Translations under genes and position numbers: made by a program
Shown: positions 5,836-8,475 of the stretch, piece after piece
Position numbering within the stretch: position 1 is the stretch's first letter
Layout of the letters: each line of letters starts with the position of its first letter
DNA from: an uncultured Bacteroidales bacterium
Lineage (GTDB): Bacteria > Bacteroidota > Bacteroidia > Bacteroidales > Bacteroidaceae
NCBI GenBank assembly: GCA_937896105.1
Contig: CALBKR010000182.1
Span: 1 to 8,475 of the forward strand
Reading direction: 5' to 3'
DNA: 8,475 nucleotides
Notes under the pieces: generated by a model
Told to the model about the DNA's origin: nothing
Database searches by the model: none
What the model saw: the letters and a program-made list of their open reading frames with translations, nothing else

Positions 5836-6103
5836 ATTATTAAAGTTGTTGTTTTTTTTCACTCGCGTGGCATAAATTTCATCAATGCTTCACGCGACCA
5901 ATGGCTGCAAAACTCGCCGATAACAAAACTATGTTTTGTCATTCTGAGCGGATGTGAAGAATCTCTTTGATGACGCTTCAATTAGATCTTTCGCTTTGCT
6001 CAAGATGGCAGGGATGCGTGTTGCACTATTGCCAATTCTTATTATTTCCAACAAAGGCAACGCCATTTTGTTTATGCCTTTTTGTCGTTTCATTTTTAAG
6101 ATG
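5836..6103. other. Divergent gene-free spacer
   Basis: This spacer separates the leftward malic enzyme unit from the rightward nitroreductase unit. I see no credible gene in it. It holds a 7-bp stem hairpin (5923-5939, ACAAAACTATGTTTTGT), a degenerate inverted-repeat element (5937-6010) and, at its right end, the promoter of the rightward unit. A -7-like TAGTTTTG on the minus strand (5931-5924) could serve the malic enzyme, but no -33 box accompanies it, so its promoter is unresolved. Confidence 0.6.
5937..6010. repeat. Degenerate palindromic intergenic repeat ('GTCATTCTGAGC' type)
   Basis: The left arm begins TGTCATTCTGAGCG and ends GAAGAATCT (to about 5964). The right arm (about 5984-6010), read on the other strand, gives TGCCATCTTGAGC, then AAAGCGAAAGATCT. 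The arms are imperfect inverted copies around a short centre. Dispersed intergenic repeats with ends reading GTCATTCTGAGC and GAAGAATCT are common in bacterial genomes, including Bacteroidetes. Mutations in both arms suggest an old copy. No coding sequence lies within it. Confidence 0.65.
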
Positions 6104-6111
6104 TATCTTCG
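6081..6111 (+). promoter_or_regulatory. Promoter of the nitroreductase-DUF2520-kdsC-like unit
   Basis: TTTG (6081-6084) is followed by exactly 19 bases and TATCTTCG (6104-6111), which differs from TAnnTTTG at one base. The nitroreductase ATG lies 25 bases beyond, so the leader is about 15-20 bases. Confidence 0.7.
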
Positions 6112-6136
6112 CACTATATTATAGTATAATGTGAAA

Positions 6137-6676
6137 ATGGATAATTTCCTTGAATTGTTGAAAAGAAGGCGCAGCTCGCGTTTGTTTACCGATGAACTCA
6201 TTGACAAAGAGTGTGTGTGCAACATCCTCAAGGCGGCGCTTATGTCGCCGTCGGGGCACAGGATAAACCCTTGGGAGTTTGTCCTTGTAGAGGATAAGGA
6301 GATGCTGAAGGCTCTGTCGCAGAGCAAGGCACACGGTGCAGGACTGCTCGAGGGGGCGGCTATGGCTGTGGTGGTGCTTGGTGACACAACAAAGACCGAT
6401 GTCTGGATAGAGGATTGCTCGATAGCGACGATAATTATGCAACTTGCGGCCGAGGATATGGGGCTTGGCAGCTGCTGGGTGCAGATACGCCGCCGCGAGG
6501 ATGCCGACGGCAACCTTGCCGAGGATAATGTGCGCAGTTTGCTTGGCGTTCCGGCTCACTATGCCGTGCTCTCCATTGTTGCGCTCGGCCATAAGGCGCG
6601 CGAGGCAAAGCCTTTTGATGAGGAAAAAATGCAGTGGGATAAAATACATATAGGCAGCTTTGGAAACCAGGAATGA
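6137..6676 (+). CDS. Nitroreductase-family FMN-dependent oxidoreductase
   Basis: A 179-residue cytoplasmic flavoprotein from the ATG at 6137. A GTG two codons earlier is possible. The FMN phosphate-binding start RRRSSRLFTDE (10-20) is followed by MSPSGHRINPWEFVLVED (36-53), the flavin-contacting segment, and by EDMGLGSCWVQIR (106-118). The C-terminal part (HIGSF near 172-176) closes the dimer fold typical of the family. Such enzymes use NAD(P)H to reduce nitro compounds, quinones or other electron acceptors in vitro, and the natural substrate of this one is not evident. It is the first gene after the promoter. Its last codons overlap the probable TTG start of the DUF2520 gene by 17 bases, so the two are likely coupled in translation. 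A link with lipopolysaccharide synthesis downstream is positional only. Confidence 0.92.
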   Translation: MDNFLELLKRRRSSRLFTDELIDKECVCNILKAALMSPSGHRINPWEFVLVEDKEMLKALSQSKAHGAGLLEGAAMAVVVLGDTTKTDVWIEDCSIATIIMQLAAEDMGLGSCWVQIRRREDADGNLAEDNVRSLLGVPAHYAVLSIVALGHKAREAKPFDEEKMQWDKIHIGSFGNQE

Positions 6677-7436
6677 TATAGTACTTGTGGGTGCCGGCAA
6701 CCTCGCGACCTCGCTTGCGATGGCGCTGAAGGAGCACGGGATGGCGCCCGTTGCCATCTGGAGCCGTACCGAGGCATCGGCATCGGCTCTTGCCTCTATG
6801 GTGGGGTGCCGGTGGGAGACATCCGTCGACGCGTTGCCCGATGCCGCAATCGTGATGATAGCTGTGGCAGACAGTGCTCTGCGCGATGTGGCGCGTCGTG
6901 TGGCAGCCCGTTATCCGGGTGCACTGCTGTTGCATACGGCCGGAAGCATACCTATGGGTGCCCTTCGCGAAGCCGGTGCAGCGCATTACGGCGTCTTCTA
7001 TCCAATGCAGACGATGAGCAGGCAGAATATAGTGCCGTTTGCCGGTGTGAGCATATTCATCGAAGCTTGCGACGATAACACGGCATCCATTATAGAGAAC
7101 ATCGCACGCTCGTTGAGCGATAAGGTTGTGTATGCGACAAGTGAGCAGCGCAAGGCACTCCACGTAGCGGCGGTGTTTGCCTGCAACTTTCCCAACGCCC
7201 TTTATAATATGACCTACGAACTGATGCAGCGCAACGGCCTGCCGTTCGATGCAATGTTGCCGCTCATTGACGAGGCTGCACGCAAGGTGCACCGTATGTC
7301 GCCCCTCGAGGCGCAGACGGGTCCGGCGCGCCGTGGCGATGTTAACGTGATGAATGCCCACAAGGCAATGCTCGACGATGAACTCGCAGGCATCTATTCT
7401 ATGATGAGTGATTATATAATGAAAAGAAACAAGTGA
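6660..7436 (+). CDS. Rossmann-fold DUF2520 oxidoreductase-like protein
   Basis: A 258-residue protein with two parts. Residues 6-125 form an NAD(P)-binding Rossmann fold: DIVLVGAGNLA (6-16) contains the GAGN nucleotide loop, and VAIWSR (31-36) is the second strand. HTAGSIPMG (92-100) and GVFYPMQTMS (111-120) are typical of the family. Residues about 130-258 are the helical DUF2520 domain, with SEQRKALHVAAVFACNFPNA (161-180), PLIDEAARKVHRMSP (201-215) and QTGPARRGD (219-227). The arrangement resembles 6-phosphogluconate-dehydrogenase-like or F420-dependent reductases, but the substrate is unknown. An in-frame TAG at 6651-6653 and the first beta strand at codon 7 leave the TTG at 6660 as the only good start, inside the end of the nitroreductase gene. 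The next gene starts six bases after this stop. A conserved neighbourhood with a KdsC-like phosphatase and Maf is usual in Bacteroidales. Confidence 0.9.
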   Translation: METRNDIVLVGAGNLATSLAMALKEHGMAPVAIWSRTEASASALASMVGCRWETSVDALPDAAIVMIAVADSALRDVARRVAARYPGALLLHTAGSIPMGALREAGAAHYGVFYPMQTMSRQNIVPFAGVSIFIEACDDNTASIIENIARSLSDKVVYATSEQRKALHVAAVFACNFPNALYNMTYELMQRNGLPFDAMLPLIDEAARKVHRMSPLEAQTGPARRGDVNVMNAHKAMLDDELAGIYSMMSDYIMKRNK

Positions 7437-7442
7437 AATGAT

Positions 7443-7961
7443 ATGATAAACTATGACCTTAAAAAGATAAGAGCATTGGTGTTCGATGTAGATGGTGTGC
7501 TAAGCCGTGAGACAATCTCGATGTATCCGAGCGGTGAGCCAATGCGTACAGTGAACATAAAGGATGGCTATGCGCTCCAGCTGGCAGTGAAAGCCGGTTT
7601 CCACGTTGCCATAATAACAGGCGCGCGCACCGAGGCTGTGAAGGTGCGCTACAACGGCCTTGGCATAAAGGATGTTTATGTCGGTGCCTCGATAAAGAAG
7701 GAGTGCCTCGAAGAGTTGATGACGATGTATGAGCTTGCCCCCGAGGAGATTCTTTATATGGGCGACGATATCCCCGATTACGAGGTTATGCAGATAGCAG
7801 GGCTCCCTGTCTGCCCTGCCGATGCCGCAATGGAGATAAAGCAGTTATCGAAATATATCTCTCCCGTTTGTGGCGGCGAGGGCTGCGGCCGTGATGTCAT
7901 CGAGCAGGTGATGCGTGCGCAGGGGAAGTGGATGGATGAGGCTAATGCTTTCGGCTGGTAG
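7443..7961 (+). CDS. kdsC: KdsC-like HAD phosphatase (3-deoxy-D-manno-octulosonate 8-phosphate phosphatase)
   Basis: A 172-residue HAD-superfamily protein of the small cap-less subclass to which KdsC belongs. Motif I is FDVDGVL (14-20), with nucleophile Asp15 and acid/base Asp17. Motif II is IITGAR (57-62) with Thr59. Motif III Lys is at 85 or 86 (SIKKE). Motif IV is MGDDIPD (106-112), with Mg ligands Asp108/Asp109. The C-terminal [20 protein letters not shown] (144-163) follows the pattern of KdsC, where this tail helps bind the substrate in the tetramer. KdsC removes phosphate from Kdo-8-phosphate to give Kdo for the lipopolysaccharide inner core. A closely related sugar phosphatase specificity (such as KDN-9-P) is possible. 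The gene follows DUF2520 with a six-base gap, and a 155-base spacer separates it from maf. Confidence 0.88.
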   Translation: MINYDLKKIRALVFDVDGVLSRETISMYPSGEPMRTVNIKDGYALQLAVKAGFHVAIITGARTEAVKVRYNGLGIKDVYVGASIKKECLEELMTMYELAPEEILYMGDDIPDYEVMQIAGLPVCPADAAMEIKQLSKYISPVCGGEGCGRDVIEQVMRAQGKWMDEANAFGW

Positions 7962-7972
7962 TTTTGTTTGGT

Positions 7973-8106
7973 TTTCTAAAAAGGTGATTGCTGCGTTATA
8001 CAAGGCAACATAAATCCTCATTTACTTCAAGTAAACTCCGGTGTTATGCTACCTTGCAAGCCTTGCACTCACGCTTGGCTCTTACTCGCTTAACCGCAAA
8101 TTTAAG
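7973..8106. repeat. Imperfect inverted-repeat element between the kdsC-like gene and maf
   Basis: The core is a perfect 15-base TTTACTTCAAGTAAA (8021-8035) inside longer imperfect arms. The left arm (8001-8027) reads CAAGGCAACATAAATCCTCA then TTTACTT. The right arm (8029-8056), read on the other strand, reads CAAGGTAGCATAACACCGGA then GTTTACTT. The arms match with one gap and several substitutions. Flanks (CTAAAAAGGTGATTGCTGCG on the left, CGCTTAACCGCAAATTTAAG on the right) contain no gene and carry a direct CCTTGCA repeat (8052-8058, 8061-8067). The layout suggests an inserted non-coding repeat or miniature element, or an unusually long hairpin. The outer limits are uncertain. Confidence 0.5.
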
Positions 8107-8116
8107 TTTATAGAAT

Positions 8117-8475
8117 ATGCTTGATAATTTAAAGAAATACAGAATTTTGCTTGCGTCGGCGTCGCCCAGGCGCAAGGAACTTATGCAGGGGCTCGATGTC
8201 GATTTCGAGGTGCGCCGCCTGCCCGATGTGGATGAGTCTTTCCCTGCAGAGCTGCAGGGTGGTGACATACCTCTTTATATCTCGAAGAAGAAGGCCGACG
8301 CCTATCGCCCCTTGATGGCCGGCGATGAACTTGTGATTACAGCCGACACCATCGTGTGGCTCGACGGTGCAGCGTTGGGCAAGCCAGCCGATGTGGATGA
8401 TGCACGCCGTATGCTGCGTAATATGTCGGGCAAGACACACTCGGTGTTCACCGGTGTTACAATAACGACCAAGGA
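8117..8475 (+). CDS. maf: Maf-family nucleotide pyrophosphatase, N-terminal part (cut by the right edge)
   Basis: The ATG at 8117 opens a frame that is still open at the last base: 119 codons of a protein usually about 190-200 residues long. Motifs are LLASASPRRKEL (11-22, nucleotide-binding loop), PDVDES (36-41), YISKKKA (54-60), VITADTIVW (73-81, with catalytic Asp77), GKP (88-90) and MLRNMSGKTHSVFTGV (99-114). Maf proteins hydrolyse non-canonical or modified nucleoside triphosphates to monophosphates. The DTIVW and SGKTH motifs fit the dTTP/UTP pyrophosphatase branch (YhdE-like) rather better than the 7-methyl-GTP branch, but the choice is tentative. It stands in the same orientation as the kdsC-like gene, 155 bases downstream. 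No clear promoter of its own was seen, so it may depend on read-through across the repeat. Confidence 0.94.
   Translation, partial: MLDNLKKYRILLASASPRRKELMQGLDVDFEVRRLPDVDESFPAELQGGDIPLYISKKKADAYRPLMAGDELVITADTIVWLDGAALGKPADVDDARRMLRNMSGKTHSVFTGVTITTK

Noticed and set aside
5924..5931. TAGTTTTG on the minus strand as promoter of the malic enzyme
   Set aside because: The -7 box fits, but no TTTG-like -33 box lies 19-21 bases upstream, and the match is part of an AT-rich hairpin.
5929..6513. Minus-strand open frame covering the divergent spacer and the nitroreductase start
   Set aside because: It is antisense to a conserved flavoprotein and runs through a non-coding repeat and a promoter. The composition is Ser-rich without motifs.
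6435..7361. Long open frame on the minus strand across the DUF2520 gene
   Set aside because: It is antisense to a clear Rossmann/DUF2520 gene, is rich in His, Arg and Cys, and shows no domain. The GC-rich codon use of the real gene keeps the opposite frame open.
7959..7966. TAGTTTTG at the kdsC-like stop codon as promoter of maf
   Set aside because: No -33 element is found at the right distance, and part of the match is the stop codon.
8044..8268. Minus-strand open frame opposite maf and the repeat
   Set aside because: It is antisense to Maf and its C-terminal part is translated repeat DNA, a common source of spurious predictions.

Overview
The window looks like chromosomal DNA from a Bacteroidales bacterium. 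The evidence is the combination of gene families (DUF4494, DUF4252-like, type B L31, DUF2520 next to a KdsC-like phosphatase and Maf), the near absence of Shine-Dalgarno sequences, and promoters of the Bacteroidetes TTTG-N19-TAnnTTTG type. The genus cannot be fixed from sequence reading alone. No tRNA, rRNA, CRISPR array, insertion sequence or phage gene is visible.

Left block, all on the minus strand (1-5835). Read in the direction of transcription (right to left) it holds: a malic enzyme without the usual phosphotransacetylase domain; a small very acidic protein with an EF-hand-like loop; a palindromic terminator that abuts a Bacteroidetes-type promoter; a DUF4494 protein overlapping a YggS-type PLP-binding protein; a strong promoter and type B ribosomal protein L31 (rpmE2); a 26-bp palindromic terminator; a lipoprotein of the DNA/RNA non-specific endonuclease family; a second terminator; and a three-gene envelope-signalling module. 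That module is an ECF sigma factor, a single-pass membrane protein that is probably its anti-sigma factor, and the start of an exported DUF4252-like protein cut by the left edge. An ECF-type promoter (GTAAC-N16-CGTC) stands in front of the sigma factor and suggests autoregulation.

Divergent spacer (5836-6136). It has no gene. It holds a degenerate inverted-repeat element of the 'GTCATTCTGAGC' type and a good promoter for the right block.

Right block, all on the plus strand (6137-8475): a nitroreductase-family flavoprotein, a Rossmann/DUF2520 protein that probably starts at an overlapping TTG, a KdsC-like HAD phosphatase (Kdo-8-phosphate phosphatase, lipopolysaccharide core synthesis) and the start of a Maf nucleotide pyrophosphatase cut by the right edge. 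The first three are tightly packed and look like one operon. Maf is separated by a 155-bp spacer filled largely by an imperfect inverted repeat that looks like an inserted intergenic element.

Most of this is ordinary housekeeping. The points most worth a second look are the short malic enzyme with its acidic partner, the promoter/palindrome overlap in front of DUF4494, the ECF module with its apparent autoregulatory promoter, and the two intergenic repeats. I did not find a clear previously undescribed system.
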